From: Agarophyton chilense
Lineage: Eukaryota; Rhodophyta; Florideophyceae; Gracilariales; Gracilariaceae
Assembly: GCA_030374765.1 (NCBI GenBank)
Contig: JARGXX010000088.1
Location: 2,418,001-2,482,000 of the forward strand
Length of the DNA: 64,000 bases
Direction of reading: 5' to 3'
Numbering within the stretch: position 1 is the stretch's first letter; each line of letters opens with the position of its first letter. The translations under genes and the position numbers were made by a program. This document shows positions 53,106-62,526 of this stretch, piece after piece. Under the pieces are notes generated by a model. The model was not told the origin of the DNA. It searched no databases and saw only the letters and a program-made list of their open reading frames with translations.

Positions 53106-54961
53106 CTTCTAAGCCGGAGTTGAAGACGCCCGAGGCGTTCCAGCTTCGCTCCCCAGCTGTGACTATCCTTTCAAGGAGAACGGCTGACACCGACGTTAAC
53201 TCGGGATACTTTAGTGTCCTTCGTCGCCCGTGGATACGGTCCCGTAATCTCCGTATTCCGGATCGAGTTATGGTAATGACCAAGCGGAATTATAAAGTAT
53301 TCGCCGACTTCGGCCTGTCCAACCAGTTTATGGTTCGTGAAATATCTGTCCTGGATACAGGAGCCGCTCCTAACTTAATTCATGTTGAATTGTTACCCCC
53401 GCTGCTCCGGGTTCAAGTTCGTACCGGTCCACGTTTGGATATCGCCGATGCGAACAACAACCCGCTACGGACACTGGGTACAATTTCCCTCATGGTGAGG
53501 TTAGGCTCCTATCTCGTTCAGCTAGAGTTTATTGTATGCAAGTCACTTGCAGCACTAGTCATACTGGGTTGTGACTTTTGCGACCGCTTCGTGGAAGCCA
53601 TCCGTCCTAGGAATAGAACTGTGGAACTCGAAGACGGGTCTACGATCCCAATCGTTCGTAAACCCTTACAGGGAGCAGCGCGAACACGCGTTCCTCTCCC
53701 TGTCGCACAGAAATCTGTGAAGAAGGACCCGGTGTCTACACGGGTAAAGGTTGCGAAGTCAGTGGCTATCCCGCCAGAAACCCAGGTTTGGGTCACAGTT
53801 GTTACCAAGCAAATTGGTGTGCATGTGGTACAACCGAACCCGTCTCTGTATACGCGGCGTCAACTCGCCCTTGCGAATGGGGTTGTCTCCGTGGAACCGG
53901 ATAAACCTTCCAAGGTTTTGGTAGCCAACTTTGGAAAGACAACGCAGCATTTGGTCAAACACCAGATCCTGGGTTCTGTTCTTCCACACCCGCATGCGGT
54001 CGTATCTACAAAGATCTCTATCGCAGAGGTCCTTGGTGTGGCGGACCCTAAAGAGGGGGAGGACACTGCCGAAATCGCGGAAAACGGTGAGCATACGACT
54101 GCAGCTCCACACGCTGAACACTTTAAACCTCAGGAGGTTACGGACCCTATCACAGGAGCAGACCAGACGGATCCTGTTCAGGAATTGGAGAAATGGGATC
54201 TCAACCATGTACCCGCATCTCATCGGAAGAAGCTGGGGCACATGCTTCGTGAATTTACCCCCATGTGGGATGGTTCCCTTGGAACTATTGGGATTACAGA
54301 ACACCGCATCGACTTGTTACCGAACACTCGGCCTATTGCCCAACACCCTTACAGGGCTGGACCGAAAGCTCGGGAAGAGGAGAAATCTCAGATGGAGAAG
54401 ATGCTTAAAGCGGGCGTAATTGAACCTGCCCAGTCCGCTTGGGCCTCACCCGTGGTGTTAGTTCCGAAACCGGATGGATGGTGGCGTTTCTGCATCGATT
54501 ACAGACGCCTGAACGAGGTAACCATTAAGGATGTGTACCCGATCCCTCGGATGGACGAATACATCGACTCCCTTGGGAGCGCTACTGTTTTCTCTACCCT
54601 CGACGCCAATTCGGGCTACCGGCAAGTCCCTATTAGGGAGGAAGATCGAGAAAAAACGGCTTTCGTGTGTCATCAAGGACTTTTCCGATTCCGGAGGATG
54701 CCTTTTGGGTTGACAAATGCCCCCGCAACGTTTCAACTGGCGATAGACATTCTGTTGGCTCCCTTCAAGTGGAGGACGTGTCTAGTGTATTTAGACGACA
54801 TTATTGTCTTCTCCAACAACCTGGATGACCACCTCGAACACGTCAGGGACGTAATGAAGATACTCCGCGACGCGGGAATCACCTTGAAACTCAAGAAGTG
54901 CGAGTTTTCACCGATTCGGTTAAGTATCTGGGTCATATCATCCGTCCCGGACAGCTTTTAA
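53078..54961 (+). CDS. A Pol: protease and reverse transcriptase (frameshifted copy)
   Basis: The Pol frame has no ATG and overlaps the gag end in -1. Protease: VLDTGAAPN (about 53348) and VILGCDFCDRF. A linker of about 200 residues follows. RT: WASPVVLVPKPDGWWRF, YPIPRMDEYIDSLG, TLDANSGYRQVP, MPFGLTNAPATFQ and catalytic YLDD (about 54788-54799), then LKLKKCEF. Here the frame is lost: a one-base shift near 54905 sends it to a stop at 54961, while the true continuation (SVKYLGHIIRPG) runs in the next frame. All RT catalytic residues are present. Confidence 0.88.
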   Translation: MGVSPAGGASSKPELKTPEAFQLRSPAVTILSRRTADTDVNSGYFSVLRRPWIRSRNLRIPDRVMVMTKRNYKVFADFGLSNQFMVREISVLDTGAAPNLIHVELLPPLLRVQVRTGPRLDIADANNNPLRTLGTISLMVRLGSYLVQLEFIVCKSLAALVILGCDFCDRFVEAIRPRNRTVELEDGSTIPIVRKPLQGAARTRVPLPVAQKSVKKDPVSTRVKVAKSVAIPPETQVWVTVVTKQIGVHVVQPNPSLYTRRQLALANGVVSVEPDKPSKVLVANFGKTTQHLVKHQILGSVLPHPHAVVSTKISIAEVLGVADPKEGEDTAEIAENGEHTTAAPHAEHFKPQEVTDPITGADQTDPVQELEKWDLNHVPASHRKKLGHMLREFTPMWDGSLGTIGITEHRIDLLPNTRPIAQHPYRAGPKAREEEKSQMEKMLKAGVIEPAQSAWASPVVLVPKPDGWWRFCIDYRRLNEVTIKDVYPIPRMDEYIDSLGSATVFSTLDANSGYRQVPIREEDREKTAFVCHQGLFRFRRMPFGLTNAPATFQLAIDILLAPFKWRTCLVYLDDIIVFSNNLDDHLEHVRDVMKILRDAGITLKLKKCEFSPIRLSIWVISSVPDSF

Positions 54962-56197
54962 TCGATAAAGTGCGAGTGAAATCCTTGAAGGAAGCAAAAC
55001 ACCCGAAAACTCAAACGGAGTTGCGATCCTTCTTAGGTTTGTGTAACGTGTATCGCCGATTCGTCCCGAACTTTGCGGATATTGCCACCCCCCTCAACAG
55101 GCTCCTGACGAAGTGACAACCAGTTGAACTCGAACCCTTTTGGCGACGCGGAAGCGTCTGCCTTCACGGCACTGGTGAATGCCGTAACATCACCGCCAAT
55201 CTTGGCTCTACCCAATCCTGGGCTCCCTTACGAAGTGGACACCGATGCTAGTGCAAACCAAGTAGGGTGTGCACTGTTCCAATTCTCTGAGGATGGTGAA
55301 CGTCACCCTATTGGGTACTGGTCACGTTCCTTGAATGTCCATGAAAGGAACTACTCGGTCTCCGAGAAAGAATGTTTAGCCGTTGTGTGGGCCTTAGCTA
55401 CAGTTCGCCCCTATCTGATGGGTACTCGTTTCAAAGTCCATACGGACCACGCATGCTTGCGTTGGCTCCTGGAGATCTCCGAACCCTCGGGTCGCCTTAT
55501 GCGCTGGCGTCTCCGACTGTCGGAATTCAACTTTGAGATCCTATACAAGAAAGGGAAGCTGAACACTCAGGCTGATGCACTATCCCGCTTGGGAACCACA
55601 GCGGAAACGGAACCCTACGAGGACGATGAAATCCCATGTTTTATGGTATCGGACCTCGAGGGAGGAGCTCAACCGCTGACGGATGATGTTTGTGATACTC
55701 CCGAACCTGGGCCCGCTCCCTCAAGGGCCCAGTCAACGAACTCTTACAGAGTTACTTCCCCACCGGAGGTAATCAAACCTCCTGGCTCTCCGCCTAAGGA
55801 GGGGGAGGAGGACTTAGTTCCTTCGCAGGACGATGTTTCGGCGTCAGCCAGTCGCCCTAACAGGGAATCTAGTTCTCACAGTGAGACGGCGAGCCCGACC
55901 GAGCCGGCGACAGAGAAGTCACAACCCCAGCGTATGGGTAGCGACATCACCGCCGACACAGCCGAGCACGACGTCAGAAAAGATGACGAAACCCCGCCTA
56001 GGGAGAGTCGTGTGGAGAACTCTGCACACGGAACGCCTACAGAGCCGACGATCACCCGCCGCCGCGGACGAGACACTGAGGTGTCGCACACTCAAACCCC
56101 GCTTTCTCGGGAACGAGCTGTGTCAGCGGACCCGCACGGGGAAGATCTTGACGACGAGGTTGACCAAATTTGGCTCTCCGTTATGAAATGGGAATAG
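54898..56197 (+). CDS. A Pol: RT end, RNase H and acidic tail without integrase
   Basis: Frame 54898-55116 carries the RT thumb (YLGHIIRPG, FLGLCNVYRRFVPNF). A second shift near 55115-55140 leads to frame 55124-56197. RNase H shows VDTDASANQVGCALF, YSVSEKECLAVVWAL, VHTDHACLRWLL and LNTQADALSRL. After the EDDEIPCFMVSDLEGG segment, which in element B precedes integrase, the frame continues for about 170 residues of Pro/Ser/Glu/Thr-rich sequence and stops. No HHCC, DDE or GPY/F motif is present. Confidence 0.85.
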
Positions 56198-56746
56198 GAA
56201 CTCCTATAGAGACACTGGAACCCTCAGGAATTGGAAAGAAATGAGTGAGACCCGTCGGGGACAGCTCAGGAGAGTGCTAGCGCGTGTCGAAAGCGCCACC
56301 TCACATCAGCTTGCGGAGTGGCAACCGGCGCCCGCGCATTTATGTGGCACACGTCGAATGGCACCGAGCCAATCAAAAGGCTCCGACGATTAACCGTCGC
56401 GCAAACCGCCTCACCGAGCCAATCAAAAGGCTCTGACGACCAACCGTCGCGCAAACCGCCTCCGTCGCACGGCGCGTTGCACGAGAGCAACCTTCGTCCC
56501 CGTAGCTCGGGTTGACGTTGAAGTCCTACCCCCCTGAGATTGGAGACGCTACCGCGTCGCGGTTTCTCAACCGTCACGGAATCTAAGAACACCGTTGTTA
56601 TCGGGAAGATCTCAGCTTTAAGAAGGACACAAAACTGGGCCGTTTTGACTCCGTAGACGGAAGTTACAACGTAGCCCACAGGCCACTCAGCGCCGTTTGG
56701 ACGAAGTGCTGAGACCCGCTCGCAACACGGAAAAGAACCCACCGGG
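56198..56746 (+). other. A spacer replacing integrase, with 50-bp tandem repeat
   Basis: No sense-strand gene. A tandem pair of 50-bp units (56363-56412 and 56413-56462; ACCGAGCCAATCAAAAGGCT...) lies here. A 30-bp segment (56309-56338) repeats at 57589-57618 with two differences. On the minus strand it encodes APVATPQAD, like APVANPQAD of the antisense ORF. Confidence 0.7.
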
Positions 56747-56797
56747 GTGTGTTTAGACCCTACGTTGACACCCTCAAGGGAACTAGAGCGTTCCAAG

Positions 56798-57037
56798 ATG
56801 GAAGAGAAGCCTGAAAAGGGAAAAGTGTACTCGCAGGAATTCGTTATCGATCGCATCGTGCGTCACATCTACACCCCCGAGGGAGGAGTTCGCTACCAAG
56901 TCCGATGGTACGGATTCACGCCTGATGAGGATACAGTGGAACCCATTGAGCACCTTCCGAGGTCTAAGGTTTTATCCTATCACCGACGCGCTCAGGTAAC
57001 CTTGCCTCCAAGTCTGGATCGTGCCCAAGTCGGGTAA
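56798..57037 (+). CDS. A chromodomain ORF
   Basis: An ATG at 56798 opens a 79-aa protein (the frame itself is open from 56747). EFVIDRIVRHIYTP, then RYQVRWYGFTPDEDTVEPIE and HLPRSKVLSYHRR form a complete chromodomain: start strand, aromatic Y/W residues and C-terminal helix. In chromoviruses it sits at the integrase C-terminus and directs integration. Here it stands alone, 600 bp after the Pol stop. It could be translated by itself, from a spliced RNA, or be a relic of a lost integrase. Confidence 0.8.
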   Translation: MEEKPEKGKVYSQEFVIDRIVRHIYTPEGGVRYQVRWYGFTPDEDTVEPIEHLPRSKVLSYHRRAQVTLPPSLDRAQVG

Positions 57038-57189
57038 GCCACCACGGGAACTGGTGTGGATGGGACCTCGAAGTGAGGAAGATGTTGGACCTCTGAAGAG
57101 GAATTGAGGAGAGTATCCCGAAGAACACGTATTGAGAGGGAATGTCTACTGGCCCTCGGACTAGCGCCGTTAACCGGGGAACACAGCAC

Positions 57190-57390
57190 CGGTTATCGGG
57201 ACAGTTTATGATGAAAAAGGAAAAGAAGACCCACGAAGTGGAGAAGAAGATTAAGAAGAAGATTGGACCCTAGGAAGGGAAGAAGATGAAGACGAAGATG
57301 AAGAAGGTCCTAAGAAGGAAGGAAGAAGAAAAGAAGTTGAAGTTAAGATCCTAGGAAGGAAGAAGAAAAGAAGTTATGCAAATATCAGAA
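57190..57390 (+). repeat. GAAGAA-rich purine tract
   Basis: About 190 bp of almost pure A/G (GAAGAAGAT, GGAAGAAG units, with two CCTAGGA breaks) between chromodomain and antisense ORFs. It could serve as a central polypurine tract or a splicing-enhancer-like or triplex-forming segment; function is unknown. Confidence 0.7.
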
Positions 57391-57440
57391 GTTTACTATT
57401 GTCGCCAAGCTATGGACTCTACAATTACCCGAAGGCGGAA

Positions 57441-58236
57441 CTACGGAAAGCCCGAGGAGGGACCCGCCCCACCGTTGGGATTCTGACCCTGATGGTACGC
57501 CGAGGCGAAAGCCAACATCTGGCTCACATCCGTAATACCCGGGGGAATCGGAATGCCCGCGTTCACGAGGCCTTGTCGCACACTATCCGCTTGCGGATTG
57601 GCAACCGGCGCCTGCGCAAGGGTGTTCACACCCCACCCGGGGGGAGCAGATGGACTGCCACCGGATGCATTCGCCGCCGCAGCTGAGGTCGTTCCCACTG
57701 GTTGGAAGGGTGCAGATGGCTCCATAGGGAGTACTCCACTAGGAGCTGGCATGTCGTTATCCAACGCTGGATCGTCCAGGTCTACTGGAGGCTCGTACTC
57801 GTAATCGTCGGTATAAATGAACCCCGTCGGGTGTCCCACCGGCATCGGTTGAGGCGAGTCCATCAGCGCCCGTGCTTGCGCCGCGCTGATGCGAACCCCT
57901 TCGAAGGGATTGTAATAGACCCAGTTACCGGAGCCCGGATCGTACCGGCCAGGAGACTTGTCTCGCGCGGATCCTTCCCCTGCGGGCTGATTTTCCACTG
58001 GAACTCGATCCCATTGGGTGTTGTCGATCACGTCCAAGATTGGATACAGGTCTTGCACGTTGCTGACCGAACCCAACGCTGGGACAAGGTCGATCTGACG
58101 CATGAAGGTCCGTAGCATCGGAGGAATATACCAGACACGGAAATGGTCATGAGCATCCCAGAGGAGGTGCGCCGCTACGCGGGCTGCCCACTCGGCTGCA
58201 ACGAGGGCCCAGTATCCCGAGTTCGGGTCGTGCATC
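57441..58236 (-). CDS. A antisense ORF a2, unknown protein
   Basis: On the strand opposite to gag-pol, an ATG at 58235 opens 264 aa (MHDPNSGYWALVAAEW...). The first 80 residues look globular with aromatic residues (HFRVWYIPPMLRTFMRQ). The rest is Pro/Ala/Gly-rich and disordered (PMEPSAPFQPVG, a C-terminal PNGGAGPSSGFP). I recognise no family. The ATG overlaps the stop of ORF a1b as TGATG, a layout that allows re-initiation, or the two were once one protein and are frameshifted. Antisense ORFs at this place are known in several plant LTR retrotransposons, generally of unknown function. Confidence 0.55.
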
Positions 58237-59296
58237 AAACGAGACCCGATATAGTAGATGCACGGGGCAGTTCAGTAAAGCACCCTCGAGGGACCTCGAC
58301 TTTACTCCACCAAGCTGGAAGGGGCACGAATCGCCCAACCTTCGCCGTGTTACGGATACGCTCCAGTTCCACGTGAGGATATGGGACAAGGAACCCAAAA
58401 CGGGAGCGCGAGCGGCGCTCGAAGCGCACGCGTCGATCGAACACATACTGGGTAAACTGCCGTTGAAGGTACCTGAATTCAGCCCGAAGGATGGGACGAC
58501 TCCATTGGAGCATATCTTCTCGGAGAGGAAAAGCCGGTCCGCGGAACTCGGCTTCGGGAAAGGCTGCCAGGTTATCCCGGTAGGAGACCTCACCGTACGT
58601 GCGGTAATAGGCGACATCGAACCCGTACTCCGGGGGAACCAGATGGTCAAAGCGTGACCTCTCCAATCGCTGGTAGGCCAGAGCCGCCATCGCTGCGCGT
58701 GCCTTGTCCAGGGACTCCCCGCGACCGCGGTATAGATACTGAGGCTCTATGGCTACCCGCGCCCTCCAATCGGGAGAACGTACAACCTCGATAGGTAGGC
58801 CACCCGGCAATAAGCCGTCCTCCACGTAGGAGTCGATGAGCTCATCGTCGCGAACCGCTGTCGGATGGAACCACGGAGCGCGGGAATATATCACCGGATC
58901 GGTAAGGGGACTCCACCTTCGAAAGGATTCGTTTGAGATCCAACCTCTGGAGTTTGCTACCAAGGGCATCGCATGAGCGGAGTTCCACGCCACCGCGTTA
59001 ATGTCCAAATCCTCCTGAGGATGTTAGTTGCTCGCCGAGGCGGAAGGTTCGGTACCTGACGGAGCCGCATCCAAACCGGAGAAATATCCACCCTGCTGGG
59101 GAGTTTCGTTGTCCGCCGGCGCGGAGGCCGACCGCCCCGAGAGTGGGTTGGTGACGTATGGGTTCATTCCCTTGAGAGGGTTGGTTGAGACTGCTGTTGC
59201 GAGAAGTTGCTTATCGCCGAAAGTCGGAAAAGTAGAAGAAAGTTGTACCGATGTGCCGGTTTTGTGGCGATCCCCAGAAGTGGTGAAGGACCCCAT
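58235..59296 (-). CDS. A antisense ORF a1, unknown protein interrupted by one TAA
   Basis: The frame runs from an ATG at 59296 to a TAA at 59024-59026 (a1a) and continues in the same frame to a TGA at 58235-58237 (a1b; first ATG 58969). a1a is low-complexity (Ser/Thr/Pro). a1b is globular-looking with many Arg and aromatic residues (WSPLTDPVIYSRAPWF, RSRFGFLVPYPHVELERI). No domain recognised. A TATATATA run lies just upstream of the a1a ATG (about 59308-59316). The absence of other stops over more than 1 kb opposite a non-coding strand argues for selection until recently. Confidence 0.5.
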
Positions 59297-59361
59297 TGGG
59301 AGAGCAGTATATATAGCGATCGGAACGCGAGACACCCGCGGCTCGGAATGTTCTTCCTCGT

Positions 59362-59377
59362 CTTAAGGAGGGGGAGA
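59362..59377 (+). other. A polypurine tract
   Basis: AAGGAGGGGGAGA directly precedes TGTAGAGC of the 3' LTR, the expected plus-strand primer. It fixes the element's orientation as plus. Confidence 0.88.
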
Positions 59378-60292
59378 TGTAGAGCAACGCCCAGTTAGGG
59401 GATACTTGAAGATGCAACTCATAGAATGAGGATTGAACCCTCCGAGGGTTATGACTACGATCCCCTCTAAGGTGTGCTGAGGTGGCACTGTTTTCTGGTT
59501 AGAATTCGCCGAGGAAGTGAAAATTCGGATGGCCCATGGTTGGATTGGCCCCGTGATACACGTGGCTTAATTTGGCACCGATTTTTCGGGTATTTGTTAG
59601 AACGTTGGATTTTTGGGCCCTGACAATGGGATCGCCACGTGTATGGCCCTGAGCAGGTGTGCACTACTGTAGAGTTTAGTTAGTGGGCCCTACTTAGGGA
59701 GACGAGATCCGACCGTCCGAAACTGAAAGTAAAGGGGAACCAAGGTTGGTCTTCGATACCTTTAGAGGTTCTTCGTCGCCATCGTTTCGGCCTTACAACC
59801 CGGAACGGGCTCTGGTTAGCAACGCCTGCGTAGGGACACGACTCCACTTGGAGAGTGCCCGCGTTTGGGTTCCGTGCAACCACCCCCTTGGGACCGCTCA
59901 GACGACCTGCGTGCACGATACCCCGTGGGGGTTCTGCTTACTTGTTGCGTGCTTTTTGTGTTTCCTTTCGAAGACAGGTTTTCGCCCCTGTATTGGGTTT
60001 CTTTTGTTGTTTCGCCCATTTTCTGATTCTCGGGTCCGATGCCTGTTAGTGCCCGACCCTTGCCCCGTTTTTCCTCTTCGCCGGATTTTCCCCATTCTTT
60101 GGGATACCCATACCCATTCTCGATCCAACGGTTTCTACCCCTCACCTCCGTCGGTACTGCCTGAATCCCCCGTGGGAGTTACACCCCACACTACGGGTGG
60201 AACGGAGGGCTCTGTCTCTGAGTCTGCCTCCCCCAGGGAGCAAGGCTTCGAACACCTCGAGAGCACTTCCCGTCGCCGGGTTTTGCTCCACA
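59378..60292 (+). repeat. A 3' LTR
   Basis: 915 bp, TGTAGAGCAACG...TTTTGCTCCACA, about 98% identical to the 5' LTR. Confidence 0.93.
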
Positions 60293-62526
60293 GTCTTGTT
60301 GCAGTGGGTATCCACAGAAATAAGCGCGAAAAGCGTGTGTGGCCTTGCGAGCGACGGTTCTTAGGTAAGAAGAGAGTGTGCGGAAAGCAGCCAAGTGTGC
60401 ATGAACAATGGGGATAATACGTGCATTCACGAGGCGGATGTTCAGATGCGGCGGTACGTAATGCACACGAGATCGGCTCGACAAACCTTGTGACAACAAA
60501 AATAACCAGGTAGCAGTAAAGAAAACAACAAAGAAACAACACATATACACAGAAAGCTGTAGAGAAAGGACGGTAAATGAGCAACAGTAGAGGGTATCCT
60601 CGGAACAAGAGTTATAGCTCAGAACGAATAAGAACTGATACTTTAGGTGCCCCTTCGTGGTGAACCACTTTAGGATTTCTAGAACTCACCAAGATGGTGC
60701 TTCGGTTGGTTGGTTGTTGGTTGGCCTTCCGCCGTCTTCACCTGGGCCTTGCGTTCTTTAATGTGCAAAGAGACAAAGCAATTTCTGTACTGTAATGCAT
60801 ACAAGTGGCGTGCTACCACACAATTATCTATATACTACCAAATAATGTATTTGGTGGTAGCACCTTACAGTATACACTAAATACAGTACTTCCTAATTAA
60901 ATTTCTCCTGTCCAAACCTTTCCATGAAGTAATTCTTCCCATAACTTCTCGTAATCGAGTATAGCCCAAGCAATAGCTCATGAATGCCGCATCGCGACTT
61001 CGTAGTATTCACATCTTTCGAACTAAGGTGCATCTAGAATGCTACACATGGGTATAGATTTATGACCGATTATACTTTCATATTGCTCCAAGCGGTGTTT
61101 TAGGTCCATATAAGTCGTTTGTAGAGAGTTCAGCATCATGAAGATGGCTTGTTCTCCAAAACAATTGTCATTGACGATACGTTAAAGTATTTAGTTCACT
61201 GTTTCGTTTTCATAAGCAATTCTGGTAGTCTGTGCTACAATTCGCTTGCTTCGTATAACAATGTGCTGCTACACATATTCAGAGAGTGTGATGGTACGTC
61301 GGAGGTTTATAGCCTTATCGGGAAGGACGAAGTAGTCGTTGGTCGATTGAATGTCCAAGGTCTTCTGAATGGCTGCGAAAATATCAAAGGGACTCTTCAT
61401 GAATATTATGGGATCTGCCAGCTTATTGTTCATTTTTTTGTGATACTTTTGGTTATGATTCGGGGAAAACTAGAAATTGCATTTTGGTCATCTGTTATTT
61501 TTGCACGAAAAGTAGGAGTAAGAAGCTTGCTGTGATCATGTTTGGGGAGAATATCCTTGAGATTGTGCATCTTTTGATGGGAGTTTTCCTTCGATAGCCC
61601 AAAAAGTTTTTCTGTGTAACGTCAAGGTATATGTGGTAAGATTTGATGTATGAAGGGTCCTGCGTCAGAGAGTTTGTTAAATGCCATAATTTTGTCAAGT
61701 TTTTTGAACTGTGAATTTTTACATAGTTTCGAGCTAAATATCGTTGATGTTGCGGTAATGTGAACGCTTTTCTTGCGGAGTTTTTCGCGAGAAGTGTGGA
61801 ATTAATTTGGAGGTGTTGGCATTTGACGCGAGAGCAACGCTCTGGTGGCGGATCGACGTTGTGCTTGTTCGTTTGCGCTTTGGCGCGATGGTGCGCGCAA
61901 CCAGAGATGAACCAGGATCGATGGTCGTCACCGAGGCTCTAACGCCGATCGTGTGACTGTTTATTGACAGTACTACGTGGACAGGTTATGCGTGATATCA
62001 TAGAATAGAGATTTCGGGGTTGCGACTCCTGTTGGGGTTGTCAGGTGCGGGAGATTTTCAATTATTTTTTACGCGGGGTCTTTCTGCAGGTAATGACTAG
62101 GATAAAATTTGGGCTGTTTCAGATCATTTGTTTGTTTCTTGGTCGCTGTGATGATATTGAAGCAAACTATGGCGAGACGTCGTACATCGGTGAGGAAGCT
62201 GATGTATGATGACAAGCGCAGCATGGTTTGCTTCAATAAACCTAGTTGAATCGGCCAATGCGTCGAGTGTCCGATCATGAGGCTGGTTTTCTTTCCCCTT
62301 GACAGTGGAGTGAGAGCGGCAGCAGACGCATTCATGCTGTAAAGCTGTAAAGCAGCAGATAAGCTTCTGACGTACCTGGCGTACATACAAGGCACGTGAC
62401 AGAGGCGTTGACGGCCAAACATCAACGACGCGCGCCTCTCACGGCGAAATAAGAACGACGCACCTCCCACGGCCCATCGACGGCGTAGGCGGTACGCAGA
62501 AAAAAGACGCATCAGACGCCTCCGCC
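60293..62526. other. Intergenic stretch with foldback and faint element remnants
   Basis: No supported gene. A nested palindrome lies at 60786-60874. The minus strand between about 61540 and 61000 has broken frames (DPIIFMKSPFDIF..., LQTTYMDLKHRLEQYE) that look like an eroded mobile-element protein. The last about 300 bp form the promoter side of the transporter gene. Confidence 0.45.
60786..60874. repeat. Nested palindrome (foldback)
   Basis: Outer arms TGTACTGTAA/TTACAGTATA, middle arms GTGCTACCAC/GTGGTAGCAC (perfect 10 bp) and inner CTACCAAATA/TATTTGGTGGTAG pair around one centre. It could be a small foldback element or a structured RNA. Confidence 0.7.

Larger units (their letters stand above)
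49901..60292 (+). mobile_element. A, complete 10.4-kb integrase-less chromovirus with antisense ORFs
   Basis: LTRs of 917 and 915 bp begin TGTAGAGCAACG and end TTTTGCTCCACA. Flanks are GTCTC (49896-49900) and GTCTT (60293-60297), a 5-bp target duplication with one change. Internal order: PBS, gag, pol (protease, RT, RNase H), an acidic Pro/Ser-rich segment, chromodomain ORF, purine tract, antisense frames, polypurine tract. No integrase or GPY/F domain exists between RNase H and chromodomain. LTRs are about 98% identical by eye, so the insertion is fairly young. Pol has two frameshifts. Confidence 0.9.

Noticed and set aside
60293..60420. Continuation of element D integrase to the right of element A
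   Set aside because: The joined frame across the GTCTC/GTCTT flank gives only a weak resemblance to the E2 integrase C-terminus, not enough to call.
61149..61535. 128-aa plus-strand hydrophobic ORF
   Set aside because: AT-rich and unrecognised. The opposite strand reads more like an eroded mobile-element protein, so neither is called as a gene.
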